A stretch of DNA of 64,000 bases from NCBI GenBank assembly GCA_935421135.1, contig OW285188.1:22669233-22733232 (forward strand), in the 5' to 3' direction. The translations under genes were made by a program, and so were the position numbers. Under the pieces are notes generated by a model. The model was not told where the DNA came from. It saw only the letters and a list, made by a program, of their open reading frames with translations, and ran no database searches. Positions 40,772 through 53,356 of the stretch are shown piece after piece; the first letter of the stretch is position 1; each line of letters begins with the position of its first letter. This DNA is from Bugulina stolonifera (Eukaryota; Bryozoa; Gymnolaemata; Cheilostomatida; Bugulidae).

Positions 40772-43700
40772 TCATGTAGCCTGTGGAACCAGGAGTTTCA
40801 ACTTGAGATTCTTATATAAAGTATTAGCCAATGTGTTTAACTCGGCATCATTAGATTTCTGGGCTAAGAGTCTATCAGTGAGGTGTTGGTGGCCTGTAGC
40901 TCCATATAATACTGAATACATAGTCTCAGGGCTAGCTGCTTTGTAGATGGTAGGTAAGGATCTCTCAGTTATAGACTGGGCCAACACTGTTTGTGTCACA
41001 TTAACCATGAACCTCAGCCATCTTCTTGCCACAGCCTCTTCTCTGGAGAGCAGCTCTATTGTACAGTCTGGACTCTGTAAATGTAAACAATAGATATACA
41101 CTAAAATCAGCAACCATATAATATCTACACACGCAGTAGAACTTTCCCACTTAGATGAGCATTAATTTCCTACAGACAAACATTCTTCTTCCTGCAATGA
41201 ACACTCTTGGATGGGATTTTACAGTAGTTGTTTTCATCTCCAGAGATGAGTGAATAAGGCATAAACAACTGACAATCATGACATGGAAATTCTAAGTGGA
41301 ATAAGATACAAATAGTCATTATATTGGATCACAGTGTAGCCAGAGTTTACATATATACATGTACAAGGTTGTGTGGTTATAATATAACTACTTTATACTT
41401 ACTCTGGCTGCCAGGAAATATGGTACCAATTCACCACTCGAAGAAAGGTTCACCAGTACTCTACATATCTGAAGTTGTCTTTCTTTGTAAGTATCTAGCG
41501 CACCCAGTAGGCTCTGAAGTACCTTTATGAAGTTAGTATGGCTACTTAAACTCAGCGTCTGATTGGTTAGGCATTGCAAAGCTGCAAGTGAAAGAGCTTC
41601 ATCCTCTGATAAGCTGCAGTCAGTAAGTTCACTTACTATGTCCTGTAGCAAAGAACAAACAAAACCATTGCATTCATAGTTGAACTCCCTTTTATGACAA
41701 AACTACGACAGGTCGTTTAGAAACAAATTCAACAAATTTTGTGATAGATTACAAACACTTTTACATACATTTATGATTATAGTTACATATTATATTAGCA
41801 TCTTATTCCTTAACAGGAGCATGCGAAAGTCAGTGTGCAAAGGTGAACTACACCAAGCACAAGGTGGCAACAGTGGCCACATATACATGTACAATCATGT
41901 ACTTGACAGTTATAAGAACACTAAAGTTGAAGTTGTCATCCTCAAATTTGATCTATTCTCAATTCTGCCCTTAGCACACATCCGAACTATAATATACATT
42001 GTAAATTCATATAGGTATACATACTCCATCTGTAATTAGTGCACTGTTTTGGTGTTTGAAACCTCATCAGTAAAGGTCAGAGATATCCCTAGGAGTACAT
42101 ATTGGATTTACTGTATATTCACAGCAAAGCATGTATACATGAAAAGTAGGTATATATACATGTAGGTATAGTACATAGGCATAAAATATTAATACTACAC
42201 AAATATCAAGCTGCGTTTTCTGCAGTTGAATAGTGGCTACTCACCTTAAATGACTGCTGCCCAACATCGCAGAGCAGAAGGTTGCTGATGACATTTATGG
42301 CTAAAGAAGACGATGCTGTCGGCAGGTCTTTCTGGCAACGGATAAGTCTCTTTAGTTCAGAAGGAATTCCATTGTTTAACAATGTAGTCTAAAAGAATTG
42401 CAGGCTATTACTTGTAATTATTCATTCACTACATTTATAAGTACTCACTACTGTCCGATTTTAATTTCTTCCAGTGTGTAATCTGAATAATATACAGCCA
42501 CAACCTTTACCTTATTTTCTTCTGACGTAACAGATAACTTCATAATTAATGAGAGGCCATCAGTTAGCTTCTTGTTGTCAGAACTTCTCAATAACGCAAC
42601 CAGCACAACACAGTCTTCTGAAGACACGATGCCGTTTTGAATGTTCTTGAATGTTTGTCTATAACTATCAGCAGACAGAGGGGCACACTCTTGTTCAGTA
42701 ACGTCTGCTGTAAATAATTTCTTTTATACAAATTTTCCATAAATATCACATCAGTAGGTAAATACTGGTACCAAGTACTCATTATAAAAATAATAATGCC
42801 ATAGTAGACGTATAAAAATATATAGAAATTATATAAAAATTAAATAAAAAATGACAAAAACGAATACATGTTGTATCAGTATAATACAAAGTAAAACGGT
42901 AAAACTTAAAAAAAAATAAAAACATCCAAAATGTCTTGCTAATAAAAATAATATCAACTAATATAATCACGACAGCATCACATTACCTTTGTGCATAGCA
43001 TTTGATTAAAACAAAATAACACACTACAGGCAGAAAACACTAATAAATTTAATTTAAATGTAGGCAAGCAACAAATAACATATTCACAAAAGCTACATAG
43101 TGTTTTCAACAATTTCGAAAGGTTCTGAACTAGTACGACTTTTAGAGAATGTCAGAATTCCCTCATGACGTTCACAGGTAGGACACAGAGTGGCAGCTGG
43201 CTCAGTCTCAACACATGCCAATTGGCTAAACTTATCTTCATTCATACCACCAGACGATGAAGGCTGTGGCAATTGAATTATACACCTTATCCCCTTACCT
43301 ATACAAAGAGCATTGATTAGCATAATAAAAATACAATATGTACTAATATTTCCTAACATGTAGACTTCAGATGAACTAAAAAAGCCTTAGACCTGCATAG
43401 ACTTGTAACACCGCTCTAGAAGATTGAGTAAATATAACTATAGATGCAGCGGGAGGGCAACTGAACTCCGTGACAAAGTTGATATACTTATTTTGTTTCA
43501 ACACAGCTTGAGTTTACGTATGCGATGCCAAACAACAATACACTAGATAATAAATGTAATAGCAATACACAGTCACACAAACCATACTCCACCTTGAAGT
43601 TATGGTGTACGAGACGGTTTTTGGTCGAAGCAGTTGGATTCATTTACAACAAAATTCATCAGTGAAATGCCCACAGATAGCAAATGAGGAGTTCAATCTA

Positions 43701-45186
43701 AAATCACAAGCTGAGAGCTAATAGCCGAAATATATAGAATGGAATCAAATTGCAAAGCCAATTTAAGACACGCCTAAACAAAATTTCCTGGATGAAAGCT
43801 CTCCACAAAAACATTTAATAGGCTGCTACAAAGATGGCCGTACCTCTAGTGGAAGGAAGATTTACATGATACATAAATTTAGACTCTGCCTATGTTGGCC
43901 TATATAAATATTCGCATCAGGTCCATAATCATAAATGATAATATTTACTTACATTAAGATTACCCATTAGGCCTACATGTGGCAACTATTTATAACACAT
44001 AGCCCTATTTATAGTAGTACTAGTCACATTTTTTTCTTTCCTTCCTGATACTTCTGATAACAAGAAATATTTATATTAAATAAAAATAAAAAAATGTGTC
44101 TAGCAACACTGTAGTTATACCTTGATTTATACATTGAGTCGTCCTAGTCTCCAGTGCCAGCATCCAGATGTGACTTAGGGAACTTGTTTCCTCATAATTC
44201 ATTGAACGTTTCTGGTATGCAACAAAAAGAGGCAATGTGACAGTTTGAGGGCTAGACACGAAGAGGGAGAAGTAATGGACTACCAGCAGGTAGAGCATTT
44301 CAGTCCTTGGCCGTACAAATGAAGAATGATCTCTAATAATGGAGCGTGTTCAAAGCTGGTCTGACGTACTGTATGGCATGTTTTTAAGCTGATGAGAAGC
44401 TGGCCTTCTGAATGTAGTTGTTGATTACAGCTTTGTTGGAATGGTAACACTGACTAAAGATCTTTAGGCGTATATCACTGAGATGCTGAGAGAGCAGTTG
44501 AAGGTTAAGTTTTCCAAGGAGGCTGGTGATGCCTGTCTTCCTACCAGACCGCCTGATGCCACAGATAAGACGTGGTGCCCTTCGCTTCAAGAAAGTTAGC
44601 GGTAGAATCAGACATGGAGTCCCAGGCTGCAGAGGCATACTCTAAGACAGGGCGTACAAGTTGTTTATTCGCAGTATTTATTTTTATATTGTATTGTTTT
44701 TGTTAAACTTCTTATACACACCACCATCTTCAAACATGTAGTCTGTTGCAAACCAGTAATGGTTAGTTGACTATTATTATAATATAAATCTATAATAGTT
44801 TAGTTATATTTATATTATTACAATATAATATTATTTATTAAGTTGAAAATTGAAATTAAAAAAATATTTTATAAAATTAAAAATTAAAATATTAATATAA
44901 TTATCTAAAAATAAAATACGCAAGTTACAAGAGCAGAGCAATTGATATTTCATCCATGTGATGTTTGATGACACAATCTACGAATTTGGAAATTTAAAGA
45001 AATTACATCACCTGAATATTTATATTTATCTGCATTGCTTCTTTTACTTTCATTTCTGTCCTTGCGGTGAGGCGAAGTGTTCTTACTGGACATGTACCAT
45101 TTCTTATAAAAATCATAACCCCAATACGCAATAATGGGAACGAAAAGTAAGAAGGTGAAACCTACTTGAACTTGTGCGTGTTTCAT
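40772..45186 (-). CDS. ARMC10-like armadillo-repeat protein with N-terminal membrane anchor
   Basis: Exons read on the minus strand: 45186-45012, 43298 to about 43110 (end unresolved), 42707-42511, 42388-42245, 41642-41403 and 41074-40772 (stop). All join in phase apart from the uncertain second donor. The N-terminus has one hydrophobic segment (FTFLLFVPIIAYWGY) followed by basic residues, as in outer-mitochondrial-membrane proteins of the ARMC10/ARMCX type. Exons 3-6 give alpha-helical armadillo-like repeats, including LTDGLSLIMKLSVTSEENK, LAINVISNLLLCDVG, LAALQCLTNQTLSL and QICRVLVNLSSSGELVPYF. In mammals ARMC10/ARMCX proteins affect mitochondrial dynamics and survival; the role here is inferred. 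The second exon contains CPTCERHE and lacks repeat character. The family call rests on architecture, and another small ARM protein is possible. Confidence 0.6.
43385..44274. other. ARMC10-like gene, part of intron 1
   Basis: Non-coding sequence between the second exon and the LINE fragment. Nothing recognisable apart from ordinary AT-rich sequence. No terminal inverted repeats or RNA genes were found. Confidence 0.35.
44275..44690 (-). mobile_element. LINE 3'-end fragment (C-terminus of reverse transcriptase ORF)
   Basis: On the minus strand the sequence reads LEYASAAWDS followed by GIRRSGRKTGITSLLGKL, L-rich SQHLSDIRLKIFSQCYHSN and a decayed SFF.RTAKDWNALP-like end. This is the usual order of the C-terminal region of a LINE ORF2. 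A stop and a frameshift are present. It sits in intron 1 of the ARMC10-like gene in the same orientation as that gene, and could be the missing 3' part of the family seen at 2670-4720. Confidence 0.75.
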
Positions 45187-45823
45187 TTCTAATTTTAAGA
45201 TTAGACGAGTACAATTATTGCACTAATAATATTACAATTATTTATATTTCAATACAGGCAGGCTACGATAGCCTGCCGTTCCATCACTATTGCAGTGTAA
45301 GCTGAACTAACATGTTATAGTGAGTTTAATATTGTGTTGGTAAATGAAGTAGAGGGTTCACAAGCTATACAAGAACCGTATAGCTGGCGTTGGGTGTGAC
45401 TAAAGCAGAGCCGTTTATTGGGAACGACCAGAGCCATTGGGTAATCAATGGCTCTGGGAACGGCCATAGAGTTTTGGTATTCCATAGAGTTTGGAAACGG
45501 CTCTGGACCAAAGCCCTGTTTGTAGGGCTTTGGAAGTCAAAGATAGTGGGCGTGACCAATCCAATCGCAAAGCGTTAAACTATTAGGTGAACCAATGAAA
45601 GTTTTGTATGGTCAGCATAGCTTGAAGGTGAAGGTTGATGATATCCGCATCGGCTACAAAGCAAAATACTAGTAGTGTGCTGTGTATATTTTCATTAATA
45701 ACCATAATGCTGCTTAATTATTAATTATATTATTAATTAGTACCAATTCACTGTGTTATAGCTGTTTTATAGCATACATTTGCAATGGAATAAATAATCT
45801 ATTAAGATTATGGCAGTAAATAC
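45187..45823. other. Region upstream of the ARMC10-like gene
   Basis: Presumed promoter side of the ARMC10-like gene. About 45400-45560 contains internal short repeats (CAATGGCTCTGGGAACGGCC and related words, with inverted versions), giving open frames on both strands. These look repeat-derived, not coding. Confidence 0.4.
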
Positions 45824-46917
45824 CAGAGCTGGGTCCAAGTCATAGATTTGACTTGACTTGCCAAGTCAAGTCACAAGTCGACTTGACTTGGACTTGCCAA
45901 CTTGCTGACTTGACTTGGACTTGCCAACTTGCTGACTTGACTTGACTTTGACTTGCGCATCAATGTGACTTGACTTGACTTGGACACATGAATGACTTGT
46001 GATTTCGACCTGACTTTGACTTGCACATCAATGTGACTTGACTTGACTTGGACACATGGATGACTTGTGATTTTGACTTGGGTTCTGCCAAGTCAATCTG
46101 GCAAATAAAAATGTTGTACAGTGTTTAGCCAACATGGAAAAAAGGTCTCAATTGCCTACCTATTTATCATTTTTACTAGATCAGTGCTACTAGCAGCACT
46201 CAGAGTATATCAAGGTTAGCTATGAGGATACACAATTCAGGCAATATCTAGGCTGTGTGTACGTGAGACTACACAAGGACAATGCATAGTCACAAGTACA
46301 CACAGTGCAAGTAGTGGAAGTGTAGCATAGGGGTGGTGTGAGTAGTGAATACAATGTGCAGTGCAATAATCACTAGAGTTAGATTGCAGGACTGGCCAGT
46401 GGACACTCTGTGCTGTACCATGTGCTGTTTATAAGATATGTAACACTGCATAGCCATTACAATATACAGTATATAATACTATATGACCAGTCTCGACCGT
46501 AGTGCCAATAATACTACTTATATAGACTAGTTCTTTACCATGATTGCATAACATACATGTACATGCCCTGCTACACCTTGGCATAGGTTTTTCATAGATT
46601 GGAATGCCTACTAAAAGAAAAAAATGATGTTTTGGAAAATGTAAAATTTTTTGAAGTTGTCTTCCACTTGACTTGCATTTCGACTTGACTTGACTTTGAC
46701 TTGACTTGACTTGTGACTTGCATGACAGCTGACTTGACTTGACTTGACTTGAGGCAGCACTGACTTGACTTCGACTTGACTTGCCTTCCAAATTCTAGAA
46801 ATTACTTGACTTGACTTGACTTGAGGCAGCACTGACTTGACTTCGACTTGACTTGCCTCCAAAATTTTAGAAATGACTTGACTTGTTGACTTGCAAGTTG
46901 ACTTGGACCCAACTCTG
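45824..46917. mobile_element. Non-autonomous hAT transposon (1094 bp) with GACTTG-rich subterminal arrays
   Basis: Ends are CAGAGCTGGGTCCAAGTCA and TGACTTGGACCCAACTCTG, near-perfect inverted complements. Flanking the element is a perfect 8-base target duplication, GTAAATAC (45816-45823 and 46918-46925). Both ends carry many copies of GACTTGACTTG words (45846-46090 and 46665-46900), while the centre (46100-46640) is unique sequence. Such subterminal arrays are typical transposase-binding regions of hAT elements. Open frames of Ser/Gln/Val/Lys repeats on the minus strand are artefacts of the array. Confidence 0.93.
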
Positions 46918-46925
46918 GTAAATAC

Positions 46926-47706
46926 ATTAATAAAGGTGTACTTTTAACTTTACTCACTAGTTAAGTTACTACTTATTTATTCAATTCTTTTCTATTCTAT
47001 TCTTTCTAATTCTTATAAATAAAAATGATATAAAATAAATAATTGAATTTTATTTAAATTTTATTATAAAAATGAATAATAAAATTAATAAAAGACTAAA
47101 AGGTGTATATTTGAATAATAATTTTTTTTTTAAAATATGTTAATTATATTATGATTATTTAATAATTGTTGTCATTAAATAATTATTATTATATTATAAT
47201 TATACATGTGATTAAATATTTAATCAATATCAAGTCATGCGATATTTTTAATAACATTGCTATTTATTTTTTATACAAATATAATTAATGTGCACTTTAG
47301 CTTTTATAATTCTTATTCTTGTTATTCCAATGATAATTGTTATGCTATAACCTAGCTACATTAATAGGCTATAAAACATGCCTGGTTTTGTTTGATTTTA
47401 GTTTAGAGACACATTTGTCAGAACTTTGTGACTACTCTCAATAGCCTATTATAATTATTGGTTAATTGTATTATTGATTATTTAATTTAATATTATATAG
47501 TTATTGTAAGTGTTTTCAATTATCATTGGACACTACTCATCAATGAATATTGTAAATGTAGGTCTATTTGGTTTCTTCTATTTGGTTATTTGGTGCTTTA
47601 TATTAATGCTGTAGCATGACAGTATCAGTTGATATTTGGTGAACTGTTTTTGCTCTTTAGAAACTCATGATGGATGCATAGTAGTAGCTCAGCTGGTAAT
47701 TTGAGC
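46926..47706. other. Region upstream of Ig gene B
   Basis: Very AT-rich sequence to about 47300 with no gene, then ordinary sequence leading to the start codon at 47707. It should contain the promoter and 5'UTR of Ig gene B. The last 40 bases before the ATG are related to the same position in copy A (GTAAT.TGA.CATGGAGAT). Confidence 0.45.
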
Positions 47707-50700
47707 ATGGAGATACCTCACTCGAATCAATTTCTGTCTGGTGAGTCATTTGCTGTTGCCATCTCTGGTAGCAATTATTTAAACATTTTAAAACATTTTA
47801 AACATTTTATTTCTTCTTGCTAATGAGGCTTGGAGAAATACCCAATTTGAAATCTTGGTCAAGTATAAAAATCTCAATAGGTTTTTTATGTTGACCTAAA
47901 TACTTACCAATACATGACAGTAGACACCCTCAACAAGATTTCTCTATGTGTGTATATTCAATAACACTAAGTTAGCAAAAAATTGTGATATGGACAAATA
48001 ATTTCACTGTAATATATATACGATTGCTGTTTTAGCCGTTGGTTTGTCGCTATATATCCTGGTATGTCAGACCCAGATTCCACAATGTTTTGGTCTGAAT
48101 ACAATTTACCGAAATATGACGAGTATCAGCTCAACAGTGGAATATAATAAGAATAGTGGAACATATGATATACAAGTGGATACCCCATTTAATGTGACTT
48201 GTACCTACAGTAATGCTGACACTTCCCTTGGTGCAGGAGAGGTAAGTCTGCTCTTACTTACTGCTCACATACCTTCTATTGAAACTTGGGGAGATCGAAT
48301 TTTACTTTGAAAATTGAATTCAAATAAAATAGCAATTATATTCACGCGTTCATAAAAGTACACTAATCATAGAGTGTTTTATATTTAGGTAACATGGAAA
48401 GGTGGGAGATCAGATAGACTAGAAACTATATTCAGTAAACATGGACGAACTCGGTCTGGTTTTGATGTGCATCCAGAGAAGGTGAATGCTGGTAGTCCAC
48501 CTAATGGTAGTTTGTTATTTATGGAGGATAAAGTACCATACAGTTACTATCAGGACTCCAACAATCCAAAAGTTGGTTATAAGTGCCAGCTGCTCACTGT
48601 TTCCGAGACAGAAGTAGTCGATGTATATGATCAGATGGAGATAACGGCAACGCTGGAGTTGTCTGTTGTTGGTAAGTAATACTGTTTATTTCATACTACT
48701 GGTAGTCTAGTAAGGAAAACATTTGTAACATCTGAAATTATCATTTTGTTTGCAGTAGAAAATAATGCATATGAGTTGTATTATATAATGTTACATTGAA
48801 GAACCAGTACAAATTCTGAACATGACTGCAAGTAGCACAGTGAATGAAGGAGTGAATGTGGAATTAAACTGTGTCACTAGTGGACTACCCAAAGCTCATA
48901 TTGATTGGAGTAGAACTGATGGGAAGGTGCTGCCGGCTGCTCTTGGAGGTGGACTTAAACACAGAGTAAGATATGATAACTCATAATATGAGTTATCATA
49001 TTATGAGTTATCATATTATCAAGTAAACACTCAGAGGTCTCTGTCAAGCAGTAGTTTTGTTTATGCTCATGTGGAAAACTGGATATTGTATACAGATAAA
49101 CCTGAATAATACAAGTAATCATGACTAACATCTACAGCCCATTTACCAGATGATGGCACTTGGTCATAAAAACTCACACATTAGGTCTAGTTGTAGGGTG
49201 TGATACGTTAAAGCTCTTGTGTGATATTTGTATGTAACAAATGTGCTGATGTTGTTCTATAATAACATGTGTCTCCCCTTATTACTAACCTACATCTTGT
49301 AGAGTTTAGATGGTAAGCTAATGCTGAGTAATATAACAGCTGGTGATGCTGCCACATATATATGTGCTGCCTCTAATAGAGTTACCTCCCCTGCTGTTAC
49401 CCATTCAGTGACTATAACAGTACTACGTAAGTATATACTCCTCTGTGTGTACTGTGACACATGATACAGTGCACACCTACTGCTACACTAACTGTCCCAT
49501 AGCTATACATACATATCATGTTGCATGTACATGTATTAGAGACCTATGTATAAACAACATGTTGTATAATTGTGGTAAGATTGCTAGACCTGAATGCTGT
49601 GTAGCTGAAAGAACACTACAATTTCCTGCAAGTGTGTAAAATAAATATTAATACAAACCATGATAGAATAAATTACTGCAGTCTAATTCAATGAAAGGAT
49701 TCCAGTTATGAACTTGTATTTATGTTATACACTGTACTTTATTTTCTCATAAATACTCACTATAATATATTTATGTACATATCAGCTGTGCACCTACAAT
49801 GTACTTATAAACATAGGTAGGTAGGTACATATCTTTTCTTAGGGGAGTACTGCAGTACAGTCCTAGGATGTAGTAACTATGTAGGTACTAGTGTTGTCAT
49901 GGGAACACAACCAAACACTTACTGCTCTCCCTCAGTACTATGCCACACACAATGTACACATGATTAGGTGTCACTGGTGTTGTTTGATGAATACATGATC
50001 TTCAAATACACAGAATATGTTATATAAGCATGTATCTACACGTACGGCTACTCTTAGTTCTGTTTAGTTTGCATATAGACATGTACATGTATATTATATA
50101 TACATATACATGTATACCAGCTACTTAAAACTAGTGTAGTGCCAATTGGAAATTGGTTGATTAACAACATATTGAACACATTATACACTGCATAGCCTAC
50201 TGTACAGATTACATTATACACTGCATAGCCTACTGTACAGATTACATTATACACTGCATAGCCTACTGTACAGATTACATTATACACTGCATAGCCTACT
50301 GTACAGATTACATTGTATAATATTAAATATGGCATTCCAGAAATTTTATCAATTATATTATTCTATTATATGAGTAAAATGTAAATAAATTTCCAGTTCA
50401 CTGGTTCAGCAAATAGATCCATGTACATGTATTTGTGTTTGTGTCAAACATACCATCCATCTACATTAGTAATCCTAGTTGTGAAGTGTGTTATATAGGC
50501 TTATGTGCTTGTAGCATAGCAGATTTAGTATATATTATACATTTAATTTATGTGTCGTTGTATTACACTAACAAACATGTAAATAAGTTGGCTTTGGATA
50601 GCTATAATTACCAGCATTGTTTGTAATACATGTATATGTATATACATGTACATGTAGGTATTATAGTGTATGTACATGTAAGTATACTTACATGTACATG

Positions 50701-53356
50701 TAGTATACTTACATGTATATAAAGACTGATTGTAGTTATTTCTATAGTTTTAATGTACTGTACAACATGTATATATGTATGTATACATGTATATCTATTA
50801 TAATACGAAACCATATTATCTACAATGTAGGGGTTATGTTATTGTAGACAAGCCTATAGTCTCAGCCCACATGCTAGCAGTTAACCAAATGCTAGGATAT
50901 CATACAGAGCTAAGATGTACTGCAGCACAGTCTAACCCTGTACTCAACGATGTAGGCTGGTACTACAAACCCTCAAGGTAAGCCGTGCACTTCTACCACA
51001 AGGTTCTCAGGCTAGAGCTTGCTTACAAAATACAACCTGGATATGATTGAACACCAATAACATGTAAATTGAGTATTATTGTATATGACCAAACTGCGAA
51101 ATTATTATAACTGTCAGCCCCGTATATATGTACATGTATATATCGTATGTAGATGATGACAGCTATAATAATTTCACAGTTTTGTCATAACTACAGCATA
51201 CAGTATATGATTGTCATCACCTTGACAGTCAGCTTCCACATAATATAGTTTGTCACCTGGTTGTGAAGTGACAGTCTAATAATACATGTACTCTAATGAC
51301 TGATCTACACTGTTCAGTAGTTCATGTGTGTACACTGTTGCTTGTGTACACTGTATTGAATTATATACCCTGGTACACTGGTACACTGGTTCACTGGTAC
51401 ACTGGTACACTGGTTCACTGGTTCACTGGTACACTGGTTCACTGGTACACTGGTTCACTGGTACACTGGTTCACTGGTACACTGGTTCTGTACTATATTT
51501 GGTTGTTATGATGTCTGTCTTGTAATCTCGTATCCTGTAAAGTACCTCTTGCCTCATCTTCTCTAATCTAACCAGCATTTCTTGTGAAATCCGTGTTTGT
51601 TCTACTCGTACTATTACTGTATTTATGATGAAATATACACAGATACATGTATCACCATTCTTAGCTGTATCTTACTATATCATACAGTAGAGGAAGTGCT
51701 AAGAGCTATAACGTACTAATATCAAATGATGATGATACAAGTAGATACAGCTACACAAACTCTACAGATGAAAACATGTCTGTGGAGACATCATTGATTA
51801 TAGACACAGTAACTATGAAGGACTATGAGAGGTTGTTCTGCTGTGTGTACACCAACAATATCGGCACAAGTGAAACGTGTATATCTGTTAAAAGTAAGTA
51901 TGTACATGTAGTATGGTTACAATATGAGTTGTAAGTGTATTTAACATACAGTCATGTGCCATGTAGCATGCATGACCTGTGGGAGGTTTGTAATTTGATG
52001 GAGTTATTATATGAAAATAACAGGGGAGATGACTACTAGTATAAACCCATGAGATAGCTGTAATGAGCATATAATACACCTCTCTAATATCTAGTTACCC
52101 TGTGGTTGCAGGAATAGAATGGGAAATCAATAGATTTTGGTCTGCCTAGCCTAAGCTCACACCAACTTCCTTTAGTTGTTGGAATGTTCCAACTCCCTCC
52201 CTAGATAAGCAGCACAACTGAATATAACTGATGAACTTGTAGCTATGCATCATGTCTAACTGTGTATAATTGTGTTAGGACAGACCGTGCTACATGTCAA
52301 ATTCCTTGCTGCATAGTTCTTGTACATTATTTATAAATATTATCAGATATATTGGACAGGCCAGTAGGGCTAATTATAATCTATACTAAACATTCACATA
52401 GTAGTGTGTAAATGAACAGCTAGTCTATTACCCTGACTGTATGTGTATAGTATATAGTGTGTACTACTCATATTGTATATATCATGTACATACTTGAAGT
52501 AGGATTTACACAGTCTCAAGCTATTATTATAACTCTGTAATATCTAATCTGTAGTGGCTCCCCAGCTTACTATTCTACCCATGTACAGTATGGTATCTAC
52601 ATGTACTGAGTCACTCAGCTAGTATATCATTTCATATCTATTATATAAATATGTACTTAGTAATAATATAGACATCTAGTAGATTTCTAAGTGACCTTAC
52701 TCTATCCATATTATATACTTTGTGTTAGATTTGTGGTTGTTCGTGTACTTAGTACTCACTGATTGTCCTGGGTCAACATAGACTAATGACTAATGTAATT
52801 GTGATGTACATGTACGTACATGTAATACTGGTGACCAATGCATATCTCTTTCCAAACAGTTGAATGAAAAATCCATTTATTAGTCAAAATATTTTATTTA
52901 CTTTATTGATAAACTTTTTACCCAGATTTAAAAAAAAATATCAGTTTCCTCGTAGCTGCTTATTACATGCTGCAGTCAGACCAACATGTATGCATGTGAT
53001 ACTATGTCATATACACTGTATGTATGCATGTTATACTATGTCATATACACTGTATGTATGCATGTTATACTATGTCATATATGCTGTATGTATGCATGTT
53101 ATACTATGTCATATACACTGTATGTATGCATGTTATACTATGTCATATATGCTGTATGTATGCATGTTATACTATGTCATATATGCTGTGTGTATGCATG
53201 TGATACTATGTCATATACACTGTAGAGTCTGACAGACCTGTACCTGTCAATGGTGAAGATCCAAGAAAAGGAGAAGTAAACAACTCCAACTCTCTGTCAG
53301 CCCAGATACTTGGTATTATACTCTCATTTATAGTTTGTCTAGTGCATTACTCATGA
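47707..53356 (+). CDS. Three-Ig-domain, probably GPI-anchored surface protein, copy B
   Basis: Exons: 47707-47740, 48036-48241, 48389-48671, 48802-48965, 49303-49426 or 49430, 50831-50977, 51691-51893, 53226-53356 (stop TGA 53354-53356). With the longer fifth exon the sum is 1296 bases, 431 residues, in frame throughout. The first 25 residues form a signal peptide with core VGLSLYILVC. Ig1 (exons 2-3) has FNVTCTYSN and YKCQLLTV. Ig2 (exons 4-5) has VELNCVTSG, HIDWSR and DAATYICAAS, an I-set pattern. Ig3 (exons 6-7) has LRCTAAQSN, VGWYYK and LFCCVYTNN. The last exon gives a polar stalk, then SLSAQILGIILSFIVCLVHY with almost nothing after it, typical of a GPI signal. Several N-X-S/T sites suggest glycosylation. 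The ligand is unknown; a role in adhesion or recognition is inferred. Confidence 0.85.
50179..50310. repeat. Tandem repeat, 33-bp unit, four copies (Ig gene B intron 5)
   Basis: Four head-to-tail copies of a 33-base unit beginning ACATTATACACTGCATAGCC. Because the unit is a multiple of three, an open frame with an 11-residue repeat runs through it on the minus strand. It sits in an intron and is not a gene. Confidence 0.95.
51369..51488. repeat. Tandem repeat, 8-bp unit (Ig gene B intron 6)
   Basis: About 15 copies of TACACTGG or TTCACTGG, the two variants interspersed. The array lies between exons 6 and 7 of Ig gene B and has no counterpart in copy A, so it arose or expanded after the duplication. 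Overlapping open frames of Trp/Tyr/Thr/Gly repeats are artefacts. Confidence 0.95.
51894..53225. other. Ig gene B intron 7
   Basis: A 1.3-kb intron between Ig3 and the stalk/GPI exon. It is AT-rich without other genes, and its last 240 bases are the 34-bp tandem repeat listed separately. About 51960-52130 is the part with a recognisable counterpart downstream of copy A exon 7. Confidence 0.5.
52986..53225. repeat. Tandem repeat, 34-bp unit, seven copies, abutting the last splice acceptor
   Basis: Seven units of TATGCATGTTATACTATG followed by TCATATACACTG or TCATATATGCTG. The final unit runs directly into the acceptor TAG of the last exon (53226), so the branch-point and acceptor region is made of repeat sequence. 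The array is open in several frames by chance. Confidence 0.95.

Noticed and set aside
46429..46862. Ser/Gln/Val/Lys repeat proteins on the minus strand.
   Set aside because: They arise from the GACTTG arrays of a hAT element with a clear target duplication.
51296..51525. Two overlapping Trp/Tyr/Thr/Gly repeat frames that might be a secreted repeat protein.
   Set aside because: They coincide with an 8-base tandem repeat in an intron absent from the paralogue.
52864..53232. A 122-codon Cys/Met/Tyr-rich open frame.
   Set aside because: Generated by the 34-base tandem repeat in the last intron of Ig gene B.
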